The notes under the pieces were generated by a model. That model saw only the letters and a program-made list of their open reading frames with translations, searched no databases and had not been told where the DNA came from. Below are positions 34,995-43,342 of a stretch of 64,000 nucleotides of DNA, piece by piece. Origin of the DNA: an uncultured Bacteroidales bacterium (lineage in GTDB: Bacteria > Bacteroidota > Bacteroidia > Bacteroidales > UBA3663); assembly GCA_905235375.1 (NCBI GenBank), contig CAJOLH010000001.1, forward strand, positions 62,001 through 126,000, in the 5' to 3' direction. Made by a program: the position numbers and the translations under genes. Every line of letters starts with the position of its first letter. Position 1 is the first letter of the stretch.

Positions 34995-35231
34995 ATGAGC
35001 AGAGTTAATTCAGTTCTCGCATTGTTGGGCGGTGCCGCTATGGGCGCAATCATCGCTTTACTTCTTGCTCCTGCCAAAGGAGAAGATACCCGTGAAAAAA
35101 TTACAGAAGTGCTTCGCGAAAAGGGCATCAAGCTAAGCAAGGAAGACTTCAACAAACTCCTTGATTCCATTGAAGCTCGCTTCCGCAAAAAGGAAGCTGA
35201 GGAAGAAGCAACCGAAGAAGCAGACGAATGA
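34995..35231 (+). CDS. YtxH-domain small membrane protein
   Basis: 78 residues. One glycine/alanine-rich transmembrane segment (LALLGGAAMGAIIALLLAP) is followed directly by the YtxH-type KGEDTREKI, then a charged amphipathic helix ending in an acidic tail. YtxH proteins are small stress-associated membrane proteins. Its stop overlaps the next ATG (ATGA), so the two are made together. Confidence 0.8.
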   Translation: MSRVNSVLALLGGAAMGAIIALLLAPAKGEDTREKITEVLREKGIKLSKEDFNKLLDSIEARFRKKEAEEEATEEADE

Positions 35232-35869
35232 CAGACTCAACCTCCAAGAAAGTCAAAGCAGCAGAACAACTCATCGATCAAGTAAAGAGTTATGTGTTGC
35301 TTCAAAAGAAGTATCTCTCCATCGATGCTTCTGAAAAGGCTACAAAGCTAATCTCCTGGCTTCTGCTGACACTGATTCTTATCAGTGTTGGACTTCTTGT
35401 GTTCATGCTGTTGCTGATGACCCTGATTCATCTGATGGCATCATTCTTTGGTAGCATCACTTTGGCATACGCCGTAGCTACCCTCATTTGCTTGACAGTC
35501 CTTGCTATTGTATGGTTCCGCAAGGAGACGCTGATTGTGCAGCCCGTCACACGTGCGATTGAGGGACTCATAAAACCAACCGACGAAACGGATGCTCAAG
35601 AAGACCAAGTTTCTGCATTGGCACAACTTCCCGATGACAAGAACGAGCTTCGTCATTCAATCCAACTCATGGAAAAGGACATGAAGATGAGTTACGACAA
35701 GCTCATTGCACGAGAGCCGAAGACGGATAAGTCAATTGGTGAGAAACTCGGTTTTTATGTCGATCGTGGAATGTTGCTATACAAAAGCTTCATGTTCTCT
35801 TTAGGGTTTGTGAATATGCTACGCAACAAAAATACGGCGAAAACCAAGAAAGTGAAACCCAAAAAATAA
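35228..35869 (+). CDS. Holin-like (Phage_holin_3_6-type) membrane protein
   Basis: 213 residues. An N-terminal charged helix precedes two close transmembrane spans (about 40-67 and 72-96), then a long soluble tail ending in basic residues (KTKKVKPKK). The layout matches the holin superfamily YqjD/YtxH-partner proteins of non-phage genomes; no other phage gene is near. With the preceding YtxH gene it likely forms an envelope-stress pair. Confidence 0.7.
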   Translation: MTDSTSKKVKAAEQLIDQVKSYVLLQKKYLSIDASEKATKLISWLLLTLILISVGLLVFMLLLMTLIHLMASFFGSITLAYAVATLICLTVLAIVWFRKETLIVQPVTRAIEGLIKPTDETDAQEDQVSALAQLPDDKNELRHSIQLMEKDMKMSYDKLIAREPKTDKSIGEKLGFYVDRGMLLYKSFMFSLGFVNMLRNKNTAKTKKVKPKK

Positions 35870-35913
35870 CTATTGTTTTTCACCAAAACAATGATTGTTA
35901 ATTGATAAAAACT

Positions 35914-36219
35914 ATGGTAAAGCATATTATCCTCTGGAAACTCAAGGATGAATTGACAGAAACCGAGAAGTCATCTATTAAGAAAGCTGCTAAAGAAGGA
36001 CTCGAAGCCCTTGTCGGCAAGGTGCCTGGATTGATGGAGTGCAAACTGATTATCGATGGTCGTCTCGATTCGAGCAATGCCGACATGATGCTCGACAGCA
36101 CACTTGAATCGCCAGAAACCTTGAAAGGCTATGCTGTTCATCCCGATCATGTCGAAGTAGCCAACACGAAGATCAAGCCTTTTACGTGCGTACGCACTTG
36201 TCTTGATTACGAGATTTAA
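35914..36219 (+). CDS. Dabb (stress-responsive A/B barrel) family protein
   Basis: 101 residues from ATG 35914 (MVKHIILWKLKDEL, the normal Dabb opening); an in-frame TTG at 35902 is rejected. The signature LKGYAVHPDHVEVANTKIKP near the end supports a dimeric alpha-beta barrel. The family's biochemical role is unknown in bacteria. Confidence 0.85.
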   Translation: MVKHIILWKLKDELTETEKSSIKKAAKEGLEALVGKVPGLMECKLIIDGRLDSSNADMMLDSTLESPETLKGYAVHPDHVEVANTKIKPFTCVRTCLDYEI

Positions 36220-36235
36220 TCTTGTTCTTGAAAAC

Positions 36236-36266
36236 AATCCCTTGATGCCACAAACACCAAGGGATT
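36236..36266 (+). terminator. Terminator after the Dabb gene
   Basis: AATCCCTTG at 36236-36244 pairs with CAAGGGATT at 36258-36266 (9-bp stem, 13-base loop), followed by ATTATATATA. It starts 16 bases after the stop. Confidence 0.65.
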
Positions 36267-36402
36267 ATTATATATATGAAATTCATTCATTTGAGATGTT
36301 AAAGTCTTGAAAAAAATGTTTCAATTAGGAAGTCTTTAACAGTTAGATACGGACAATTCACATTTTTCGTTAACAAAATACATATCATGACAAATTGTTC
36401 AC

Positions 36403-36410
36403 TAACTTTG
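36403..36410 (+). promoter_or_regulatory. -7 box immediately before a start codon (possible leaderless mRNA)
   Basis: TAACTTTG ends four bases before the ATG at 36415. Bacteroidetes transcription starts roughly seven bases past this box, so the mRNA would begin at or near the start codon. The -33 element is weak. Confidence 0.4.
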
Positions 36411-36414
36411 CGAC

Positions 36415-36996
36415 ATGAAAAAAGACATACTCACTTCAATAAAACAAATAATAGCTTTCACAGCCGTTGTTTTAACTTCATGTTTTCGCCTCACTGCCCA
36501 AAGCGACAGCGACAGCATACATATCTCCACTGACTTTTTGAATGAACTTGACAATGCCTTTGGTTTCAAGAACGAAACACCAAGGACTGCCAATCTCAAT
36601 ACTTTCAAAGCCATAAAGCCTGACACAAATCTCCTCCATCTGTGGGTCAAGGATCCGAATGCGAAGAGCATTGCTACGGTTTCGAAATATCCGACAATCG
36701 TGAATATCCCGGGATTGACTGACGGAGGATTCTCGAAGAACGTCGTCGTATGGCGTTCAAAGAAGAATCCTGACCTGATGATTCTGAACTCTGGAAATGG
36801 ATATGTCGTTTCAGGTTTAGACGTCAATGCCTTTCTCTCGCAATACTTGACCAAAGAAGGCCGTACACTTCGCAAATCACGCGAACTTGCCGAATCTTGC
36901 AAAGACATCATGGACAAATTCTTCCCAATAAATGGCAACGCGCTATTCTCGAAAGACGATTCGTTGGCTTTGATGAAAAAGAAGAATGAAAAATAA
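36415..36996 (+). CDS. Small exported protein of unknown function (DUF4858-like)
   Basis: 193 residues with a signal sequence (QIIAFTAVVLTSCFRLTAQ; the Cys could be a lipobox but the following residues fit ordinary cleavage after TAQ better). The mature part opens SDSIHISTDFLNELDNAFGF and contains DGGFSKNVVVWRSKKNPDLM and a C-terminal helix. It resembles the DUF4858 group of Bacteroidetes, from memory and at low certainty. It is a single-gene unit with its own box and terminator. Confidence 0.55.
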   Translation: MKKDILTSIKQIIAFTAVVLTSCFRLTAQSDSDSIHISTDFLNELDNAFGFKNETPRTANLNTFKAIKPDTNLLHLWVKDPNAKSIATVSKYPTIVNIPGLTDGGFSKNVVVWRSKKNPDLMILNSGNGYVVSGLDVNAFLSQYLTKEGRTLRKSRELAESCKDIMDKFFPINGNALFSKDDSLALMKKKNEK

Positions 36997-37024
36997 CGCA
37001 TGGGGCATAAATGTCTCATGCGTT
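36995..37024 (+). terminator. Terminator after the DUF4858-like gene
   Basis: Bases 36995-37007 pair with 37012-37024 over 13 positions (two G-T wobbles) around a TAAA loop, overlapping the stop codon, then TGGTCTTTAATAA. The gene converging from the right ends at 37031, so it may serve both. Confidence 0.7.
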
Positions 37025-37030
37025 TGGTCT

Positions 37031-37468
37031 TTAATAAATCTCTTCGTACGGCACCTCTTCTATATCATCATATTTAGCAGTAGAAGTGATGTGCGAATTT
37101 CTCCATTGACTATATCTCGAAAGTTCGCCAGCAATCTTCGCTATTGCCCAAGTGATGACGGTAATATCATCGACGAAACCCAAAGGCAGGAAGTCAGGGA
37201 ATAAATCAAGGGGAGACACGACATAAATCAATCCTGCAAAAGCCAATATAATGGATGACTGGTTATAGTCATGATAGCGACCATGGACAATATCATTAAC
37301 ATAATCTGACAATAATATCAAATCATTACGTACTTCCTTGAGACCACCTGCCTTCATATATTTGCGCAAAGTAGCCAAGACCAAGAGCACCTTGTTCTTG
37401 TTTGACAAAATACTATTCGACTTGTCGAACCACTTTCCTTTGAGGAAACGATTTACATAGAAGTTCAT
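37031..37468 (-). CDS. YkvA/DUF1232 family membrane protein
   Basis: 145 residues from ATG 37468 (a TTG four codons upstream is less likely). The DUF1232 hallmark YVVSPLDLFPDFLPLGFVDD occupies about 95-114 with the hydrophobic helix before it. The family's function is unknown; it is common in many bacteria. It is followed by no close gene and converges with the DUF4858-like gene. Confidence 0.85.
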   Translation of the reverse strand: MNFYVNRFLKGKWFDKSNSILSNKNKVLLVLATLRKYMKAGGLKEVRNDLILLSDYVNDIVHGRYHDYNQSSIILAFAGLIYVVSPLDLFPDFLPLGFVDDITVITWAIAKIAGELSRYSQWRNSHITSTAKYDDIEEVPYEEIY

Positions 37469-37579
37469 TGCAGTCAACAATTAATAATATATAATAGGTA
37501 TAATAATTTTCATTATTTATTGCTAAGACATCAAATCATTCCCATTCGTTTAAATTAGCATCCAAGTTTTTTTTGATTA

Positions 37580-37900
37580 TTACAAGTATTTTCTCCATGC
37601 AAAGAGGGGGCGCGACTCTCGGTAATCGAGTTGGTGCTGATTCTCATAAGCTTCGCGTTCGAAGGAAATGCGGAGATAACTATTGATAAGACTTCTGGTT
37701 TGAATCACACGCACCATCCACTCAACCACATAAAAAAGATAGAAGAAGACGAAGAGTAATTCCCTTTGCTGAAGCGTATGAATGTATTCGTGGTTCACAT
37801 CTACCCGCGATAAATGCTGTTTGGTGAAAATCACACCAAACAGATTGATGGCATACATACCGCGCCCAAAGGGAATCCATTTATTATGAATAATCTTCAT
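37580..37900 (-). CDS. Small membrane protein with an HEYIH zinc-peptidase-like motif
   Basis: 106 residues. VNHEYIHTLQQREL contains HExxH (His 37-His 41) and a later FEREAYENQ supplies an E-x-x-A/E typical of a third zinc ligand in minimal metallopeptidase domains. One hydrophobic helix (LFVFFYLFYVVEWMV) lies between them. It is transcribed behind nudC with an 18-base gap. Whether it is a true protease is unproven; no close family is recognised. Confidence 0.6.
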   Translation of the reverse strand: MKIIHNKWIPFGRGMYAINLFGVIFTKQHLSRVDVNHEYIHTLQQRELLFVFFYLFYVVEWMVRVIQTRSLINSYLRISFEREAYENQHQLDYRESRPLFAWRKYL

Positions 37901-37918
37901 GATTTATGGGGCCAAAAC

Positions 37919-38707
37919 TTATACCATATTGATGAGTCGATAGGCTATGGAACCGGGAGGCGGTGTAATGGGACATTCTCCTCGCTTAAACCATCGTGCA
38001 TCGGCCAACTCATCTTCCTGCAAGTGCATATCTCCTCCATCATACTCGCAAGTGAATCCCAGCATGAACTGCGAAGGGAAAGGCCAGCTTTGGCTACCAT
38101 AATATCGAATGTTCCTCACCTTGTAGCCTGTCTCCTCCATCACTTCGCGTGCCACAGCTTGTTCTGCCGACTCGCCTGCCTCAATGAATCCTGCGATGCA
38201 CGCATACATTTCCTGGTTGCGTTGCACGTGTTTTGCCAAAAGTATCTTGCCGTCCTCTCGACTGACCACGGTGATGATGCAAGGTTCGATTCGTGGGAAC
38301 ACTATTCGTCCGCACGAAGCACAAACCTTCGCCGTCATTTCTGCATGATCTTTCAGACTTCCTCCACAAGTAGTACAAAAGTGTGTGATGCTACGCCAAG
38401 CCACAAGAGCCTTGGCTCTCGACAGGCCAAGTGCTTCCTCGGGACTATCAATATAAAATCCATGACGGATGGTATCGACACGATAACCTTTGGGCAGATT
38501 GTCCTTGGATGAAAGTCCAAGAGCGCAGATATTCCATTGTTTTTCCTCAAATAGGTCATACGACAAATGGTTTCGAACGCTCCAATCCTTCAGCGCAAGC
38601 ACATCTTGAAAGTCCAAGGCCGTTCCATCTTCACGGAGAATCTGTTCACGATCGATCACGGCAAAACAACGGCAAGTACTGTCTATCGGATCATTGACTA
38701 TTGACAT
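37919..38707 (-). CDS. nudC: NAD(+) diphosphatase / RNA deNADding enzyme NudC
   Basis: 262 residues. A zinc ribbon with Cys 111, 114, 129 and 132 (CTTCGG, CASCG) separates the N-terminal domain from the Nudix domain, whose box GFIEAGESAEQAVAREVMEE starts at residue 173. The NADH-pyrophosphatase signature SQSWPFPSQFM follows. It hydrolyses NAD(H) to NMN(H) and AMP and can remove NAD caps from RNA. A TAACTTTGC box lies upstream. Confidence 0.95.
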   Translation of the reverse strand: MSIVNDPIDSTCRCFAVIDREQILREDGTALDFQDVLALKDWSVRNHLSYDLFEEKQWNICALGLSSKDNLPKGYRVDTIRHGFYIDSPEEALGLSRAKALVAWRSITHFCTTCGGSLKDHAEMTAKVCASCGRIVFPRIEPCIITVVSREDGKILLAKHVQRNQEMYACIAGFIEAGESAEQAVAREVMEETGYKVRNIRYYGSQSWPFPSQFMLGFTCEYDGGDMHLQEDELADARWFKRGECPITPPPGSIAYRLINMV

Positions 38708-38756
38708 GGATAAAGTGATTTGTATTAATTTAATGTTTTTGAGGTTGCAAAGTTAG

Positions 38757-38765
38757 TCAAATTAG
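38757..38765 (-). promoter_or_regulatory. -7 promoter box for nudC
   Basis: TAACTTTGC on the minus strand, 50 bases before the nudC start. Confidence 0.5.
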
Positions 38766-38936
38766 TTTATTTTACCAAATTTTCATATAAAAATATTCGT
38801 TAAAGGGACAAAATGTCCCGAAAGTCATTCTTTGGCACAACTTTTGCAATAATTATCCTGAAATGATTTGTCCACACCAATTCATTGTGAAATATTAATT
38901 ATTCATTGTAAATTATTAATTCAAACAAATATAATT

Positions 38937-41036
38937 ATGGCAAAACAAGGTACAATCAATGTCACCTCCGAGAACATCTTCCCGGTGATTAAGAAATTCA
39001 TGTATTCCGACCACGAGATCTTCCTCCGCGAACTTGTCAGCAATGCTGTAGATGCTACACAGAAACTCAAGACTGTAGCACGCGCTGGCGACTTCCAGGG
39101 TGATGTAGAAAATCTCAAGGTCTATATCAAGGTGGATGCCGCAGCTGGCACACTCACAGTCAGCGACAATGGTATCGGCATGACAGCCGAGGAGTTGGAT
39201 AAGTACATCAATCAAATCGCATTCTCAGGCGCTACCGAGTTCTTAGAGAAATACAAGAAGGATGGCGCCAACATCATCGGACATTTCGGTCTTGGATTCT
39301 ATTCTTCGTTCATGGTTGCCAAGAAGGTCGAGATCCGCTCAAAGAGCTGGAAGGAAAATGAGCCGGCTACCCTTTGGACCTGCGAAGGCGATGTCAACTT
39401 CACGATGGACGAATGTGAAAAGGCTGAACGTGGCACAGACATCGTCCTCTATCTCGATGACGAGAGCAAGGAAGAGTTCACCAACAAGCACAAGGTCGAA
39501 ACACTGCTGAAGAAGTATTGCCGCTATTTGCCCGTGCCTGTTGTCTTTGGAAAGAAGACCGAGTGGAAGGATGGCAAGGAAGTAGATACAGTGGAGGATA
39601 ACCAGATCAACGAGACCTCTCCACTTTGGATCAAGGCTCCTGCCGACATCAAGGATGAGGAATATCTCAAGTTCTATCACGACCTCTACCCGATGGCTCC
39701 CGACCCATTGTTCTGGATTCATCTTAACGTCGATTTCCCCTTCCATCTCACGGGTATCCTTTATTTCCCGAAGATCGAGAACAACGAGTTCCGTCGCGAC
39801 CGCATCCAGCTCTACTGCAATCAGGTATTCGTCACCGATCAGGTAGAAGGCGTAGTGCCCGAGTTTATGATGCTGCTCCATGGTGTCATCGATTCACCCG
39901 ACATCCCGCTCAATGTAAGTCGTTCTTATCTGCAGTCTGACAGCAATGTCAAGAAGATTTCCGGCTATATCACCAAGAAGGTTGCCGATCGTCTTGTCGA
40001 GATTTTCAACGCCGACCGTCAAGAGTTCGAAAACAAGTGGGACGACCTCAAGATCTTCATCCAGTATGGTATGTTGCTCGATGAGAAGTTCTTCGACAAA
40101 GTAAAGACCATCGCGCTCGTCAAGAACTGCGAAGGCCACTACTACACCCTCGAAGAGTACCAGAAGCTTGTCGAAGGCAACCAGACCGACAAGGAGGGCG
40201 AACTTATCTATCTCTACACCAACGACAAGGTTGCCCACTATTCCTACATTGAGGGCGCCAAGGCCAAGGGTTACGATGTGCTCGAAGCTGCCGGCCAACT
40301 TGACATGCCTTTGATGAATCACCTCGAAGAGAAATCCATGCGTGCTGATGACAAGGATGCGAAGAAGTGTCATTATCGTCGTATCGACAGCGACACACTC
40401 TCGAACCTCATCAAGAAAGCCGATGCCAAGAAGGTGAACTTTACTGAAGCTCAGAATCGCGAATACAATGCGCTTTTTGCCACACAGATTCCCGAATGTC
40501 TGAACAACGAAGGCAAGGCTGTGGAATGGACCGTCGATTTCCAGGCTATGGATGAAACTGACCAGCCCGTTCTCGTTTCACAGAACGAATGGATGCGTCG
40601 TATGAAGGAGATGAGCCGTCTGCAAGGCGGTGGTGGCATGAACTTCTACGGACAAATGCCCGACCAGTACAACCTCGTGGTCAACACCGAACATCCTACC
40701 GTAAAGCGTATTCTTGAGAACGCAGCTAAGGAACTGACGATGAGTCTTGCTCAGACAGCTTCCGACATCTCGACCAAGAACGACCAGATTAAGCCCTTGG
40801 AGGAAGAGAAGTACAAGGCAAAGGCTGGTGAGTTCCCCACCGACAAGGACAATCTGCTCAACGAACTGCGCAAGGATGTCGATAACTTGAAGGCCACCGA
40901 GAAGCAGAAGGTTGCCGACTACGCCAAGGGCGACAAGACTTTGCGTCAGCTCATCGACCTCGCACTTCTTCAGGGCGGAATGCTCAAGGGCGAAGCCCTC
41001 GCCGAGTTCATCCGTCGCTCGCAGGAGATGCTGTAA
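38937..41036 (+). CDS. htpG: Molecular chaperone HtpG (Hsp90)
   Basis: 699 residues from ATG 38937 (MAKQGTINVTSENI); the open frame extends 23 codons upstream through AT-rich leader and is rejected. The GHKL ATPase motifs are ELVSNAVDATQKL, DNGIGMT and GHFGLGFYSSFMV; the middle domain shows LYPMAPDPLFWIHLNVDFPF and the dimerisation domain MNFYGQMPDQYNLVVNTEHP. Codon bias is strong, as expected for an abundant chaperone. The leader (38760-38936) is AT-rich with a near-duplicate TTCATTGTRAATTATTAATT word; no clear TAnnTTTG box fits, so a stress promoter may be used. Confidence 0.96.
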   Translation: MAKQGTINVTSENIFPVIKKFMYSDHEIFLRELVSNAVDATQKLKTVARAGDFQGDVENLKVYIKVDAAAGTLTVSDNGIGMTAEELDKYINQIAFSGATEFLEKYKKDGANIIGHFGLGFYSSFMVAKKVEIRSKSWKENEPATLWTCEGDVNFTMDECEKAERGTDIVLYLDDESKEEFTNKHKVETLLKKYCRYLPVPVVFGKKTEWKDGKEVDTVEDNQINETSPLWIKAPADIKDEEYLKFYHDLYPMAPDPLFWIHLNVDFPFHLTGILYFPKIENNEFRRDRIQLYCNQVFVTDQVEGVVPEFMMLLHGVIDSPDIPLNVSRSYLQSDSNVKKISGYITKKVADRLVEIFNADRQEFENKWDDLKIFIQYGMLLDEKFFDKVKTIALVKNCEGHYYTLEEYQKLVEGNQTDKEGELIYLYTNDKVAHYSYIEGAKAKGYDVLEAAGQLDMPLMNHLEEKSMRADDKDAKKCHYRRIDSDTLSNLIKKADAKKVNFTEAQNREYNALFATQIPECLNNEGKAVEWTVDFQAMDETDQPVLVSQNEWMRRMKEMSRLQGGGGMNFYGQMPDQYNLVVNTEHPTVKRILENAAKELTMSLAQTASDISTKNDQIKPLEEEKYKAKAGEFPTDKDNLLNELRKDVDNLKATEKQKVADYAKGDKTLRQLIDLALLQGGMLKGEALAEFIRRSQEML

Positions 41037-41063
41037 TTGATAGAATCTGAGTACTCGGAGCTA

Positions 41064-41099
41064 AAAATGGACGGGAGGCCTTAGCCTCTCGTCCATTTT
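41064..41099. terminator. Bidirectional terminator between htpG and the amidotransferase gene
   Basis: Bases 41064-41079 (AAAATGGACGGGAGGC) pair with 41084-41099 over 16 positions, one G-T wobble, around a CTTA loop. It is U-tailed on both strands. The loop contains the stop codon (41081-41083) of the minus-strand amidotransferase, so its last five codons form one arm. Confidence 0.8.
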
Positions 41100-41797
41100 A
41101 TAATTTCGGCGAAGAGCCGGTCAAAGGGCTCGCCGTCTAATCGTTCAGGGTGCCACTGCACAGCTGCGATAGGTAGTTCATCGCTCTCGAAAGCTTCAAT
41201 GACAAGATCGTCACTCAAAGCGACAGCGTCAAGTCCTTTTCCCAACTTTTTGATAGCCTGATGATGCGTACTGTTGACCATAACAGTATCTTTTTGAATG
41301 ATATCAATAAGACGCGAAAATGGAGAGATCCTTACGCAATGTACTCCTTCCCATTTCTTTTCAGGACATTGATGTTCAACAGAAGTCATAGCTTTGTCCT
41401 TATCATTCTCCCTTTTGAACGAAAGGTCTTGCCAAAGCGTTCCTCCCAAAGCAACATTGATGACTTGCATACCGCGACAGATGCCCGCTATTGGCTTTCT
41501 AATCTTGACGGCTTCGTCAATCAGCATCAGTTCGAAACTGTCCCGATCGCGATTTTCTTCAGAGTCATAACACGATGGCTCACTTCCGAATCGCCAAGAT
41601 GCAAGGTCGCCACCTCCAGTGAGTAACAACACATCAACAGTCTGCAGCATCTGGCGACAAACCTCTGATTGGTTCGAAAAAGGCAGCACGACTGCGATAT
41701 GTCCTCCTCGGCGAACAGCCTCTACATAATTCCGTTGTTGGCTTATCTCTCCAAGATTACAAGTATCAGCCAACCCTATAGTCAAAATCTCTTTCAT
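41081..41797 (-). CDS. Class-I glutamine amidotransferase, gamma-glutamyl-GABA hydrolase-like (PuuD/peptidase C26)
   Basis: 238 residues. The catalytic triad is Cys 107 (GICRGMQVINVALGG), His 216 and Glu 218 (VQWHPE). LLLTGGGDLASWRFG and VNSTHHQAIKKLGKGL are typical of the PuuD branch, which hydrolyses gamma-glutamyl linkages such as gamma-glutamyl-GABA. No putrescine-catabolism genes adjoin it, so the real substrate is uncertain. Confidence 0.87.
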   Translation of the reverse strand: MKEILTIGLADTCNLGEISQQRNYVEAVRRGGHIAVVLPFSNQSEVCRQMLQTVDVLLLTGGGDLASWRFGSEPSCYDSEENRDRDSFELMLIDEAVKIRKPIAGICRGMQVINVALGGTLWQDLSFKRENDKDKAMTSVEHQCPEKKWEGVHCVRISPFSRLIDIIQKDTVMVNSTHHQAIKKLGKGLDAVALSDDLVIEAFESDELPIAAVQWHPERLDGEPFDRLFAEIIKWTRG

Positions 41798-41869
41798 TTT
41801 ATTTTCTTTATCACGAATTTGAGAATTATAGAATTGTTATTAGTATGTAACCAAAATTAACGATGACTA

Positions 41870-42205
41870 TATGCGACTTTTTTTCTTAACACGAATTATC
41901 ATGAATATTCATGAATTATTTGTGTAACGTCATATCGCATCAGTGGTTTTCGTCCTGAGTGCGACTTAGAAACGCGCTCAGGCCTCCATTGGGAACCGTT
42001 AATTCTCAGTGTCCTCGGTGTATTCAGTGTTCGATAAAAAAAGAACGTTGGAGGCATCTACCACGGAAAATACGAAAGACACGGAATCTTATTCGTCCGA
42101 GGGAGACCTGTGGACTGCGCTGCAATGTCCACTGGAGCGAAATACACTGAGGTCTGTCCGTTTTCTTTGTTTTCGACATGCTGAGAAATTAATGATAATT
42201 CGTGA
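41870..42205. repeat. Degenerate repeat-like intergenic sequence
   Basis: No gene is credible in 41798-42214. The stretch has the same style of low-complexity words as 3808-4656: ACACGAATTATCATGAATATTCATGAATT-type phrases near 41890, TGTCCTCGGTGTATTCAGTG near 42010, CACGGAAAATACGAAAGACACGG near 42062 and AATGATAATTCGTGAT near 42190. ATGAATATTCAT near 41900 is a perfect palindrome. These look like decayed copies of a family of short repeats. Confidence 0.45.
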
Positions 42206-42214
42206 TATAAATAT

Positions 42215-43300
42215 TTATTGATTATACATCAAGACATCAATATCGACGTTTGAATTCCATCCCGCAATACGTCCACGGTCTGTGATCTGTCGCAAACGGC
42301 AAGATGCAGGGAAATCGTTGGAACTATAGGAAGCAATCCAAAAGTCATATTGATTGAGCTTGGAATTCTTGCCGTAAGCCATATAAAAGTTATAGCAGCA
42401 ATAGATCATCGGACGATAGCCCGTAAAATGTTCCACCTTCTCCAACCAATCAAGATAAATGGGTTCGTATTCCTTGAATTGGTCTGGAGAGATTTCTTTG
42501 GTAGAGCCCTCGATATCGAGAATTGGAGGAAAGGCAAGATTCACTTCCTGTATCTGTTGCACAAAGAGTTCTACCTGATCATACACATCCGATTTTGTGT
42601 TGATCACATGATATGCGCCCTGAGGAATGTCCAGAATTTCAGCCATCTCAGAATGATATTGATACTGACGATCAACGATGGTTCTCCCCTCAGACGCTTT
42701 CATGATGACAAAATCGACAGGAATCCATTGTTCAACGTTCAAATCTGCCGACAACGAACCGCTACCATTGGCGCAAATCGTCATTGCGCCCCAGTATTCA
42801 GGCTGATATTTTGACACATCGATGCCGAACTTGGCTTTATCGTAGCGTTTGTTACCTTTACGAAGACTCTTCAAAGTCTTTGCTTTTCCAATACAAACAT
42901 CATTCTCCCAAAGCGTGAATGTCGTTTTATGCTGTTCGTCACTTTCGCGAAAGATTCCTTCCTTCTTGCCATTCTTCCACGTCCCTGCAATGACAGCACC
43001 TCCCTCCAGTTGCATGATGCCTGAACCTTCAGGTTGATTATTGACCACATTGCCAATGTACAAAGCACCATCAAAAGAATATTTGTTAGGGACAAATGGA
43101 GTCTCACGTCCTAAAGTCCAGCGAACAAATGTTTCTTCAATCTTATTTCGGGAACAGAAAAGGACCAGCGAAACGACACTCAAACTGAAAAACAGAAAGA
43201 GAATGAACCGCATCCATCCTTTCCCTTTCCGCGTCTTTTTCTGTTTACGTTTCGCAGTCTTTCCCTTTGACTTTTTCCTATTGCTCTTAGCCTCCTTCAT
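42215..43300 (-). CDS. Membrane-anchored GH25 lysozyme with MORN-like repeat
   Basis: 361 residues. A strongly basic cytoplasmic N-terminus (1-29) leads into one membrane anchor (31-49). Residues about 77-118 carry MORN-type repeats (YIGNVVNNQPEGSGIMQ, IAGTWKNGKKEG). The GH25 muramidase domain begins at FGIDVSKYQ (158) and has the catalytic pair Asp 262/Glu 264 (PPILDIEGS), FVIMKASEG, PMIYCCYNFY and DFWIASYSS. It should cleave peptidoglycan from the periplasmic face. It follows the coiled-coil membrane gene by 42 bases on the same strand. The MORN plus GH25 combination with an uncleaved anchor suggests cell-wall remodelling. Confidence 0.85.
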   Translation of the reverse strand: MKEAKSNRKKSKGKTAKRKQKKTRKGKGWMRFILFLFFSLSVVSLVLFCSRNKIEETFVRWTLGRETPFVPNKYSFDGALYIGNVVNNQPEGSGIMQLEGGAVIAGTWKNGKKEGIFRESDEQHKTTFTLWENDVCIGKAKTLKSLRKGNKRYDKAKFGIDVSKYQPEYWGAMTICANGSGSLSADLNVEQWIPVDFVIMKASEGRTIVDRQYQYHSEMAEILDIPQGAYHVINTKSDVYDQVELFVQQIQEVNLAFPPILDIEGSTKEISPDQFKEYEPIYLDWLEKVEHFTGYRPMIYCCYNFYMAYGKNSKLNQYDFWIASYSSNDFPASCRLRQITDRGRIAGWNSNVDIDVLMYNQ

Positions 43301-43342
43301 AAAAGATATAAAAACCCTTCCTAACCTCTTTTAACGGCTCTA

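Noticed and set aside
35228..35869. Prophage holin indicating a phage remnant
   Set aside because: No lysin, structural or integrase genes are nearby, and the pairing with YtxH is typical of chromosomal stress genes.
38868..38936. Upstream extension of HtpG
   Set aside because: The added residues come from an AT-rich leader; Hsp90 proteins of this group start at MAKQG.
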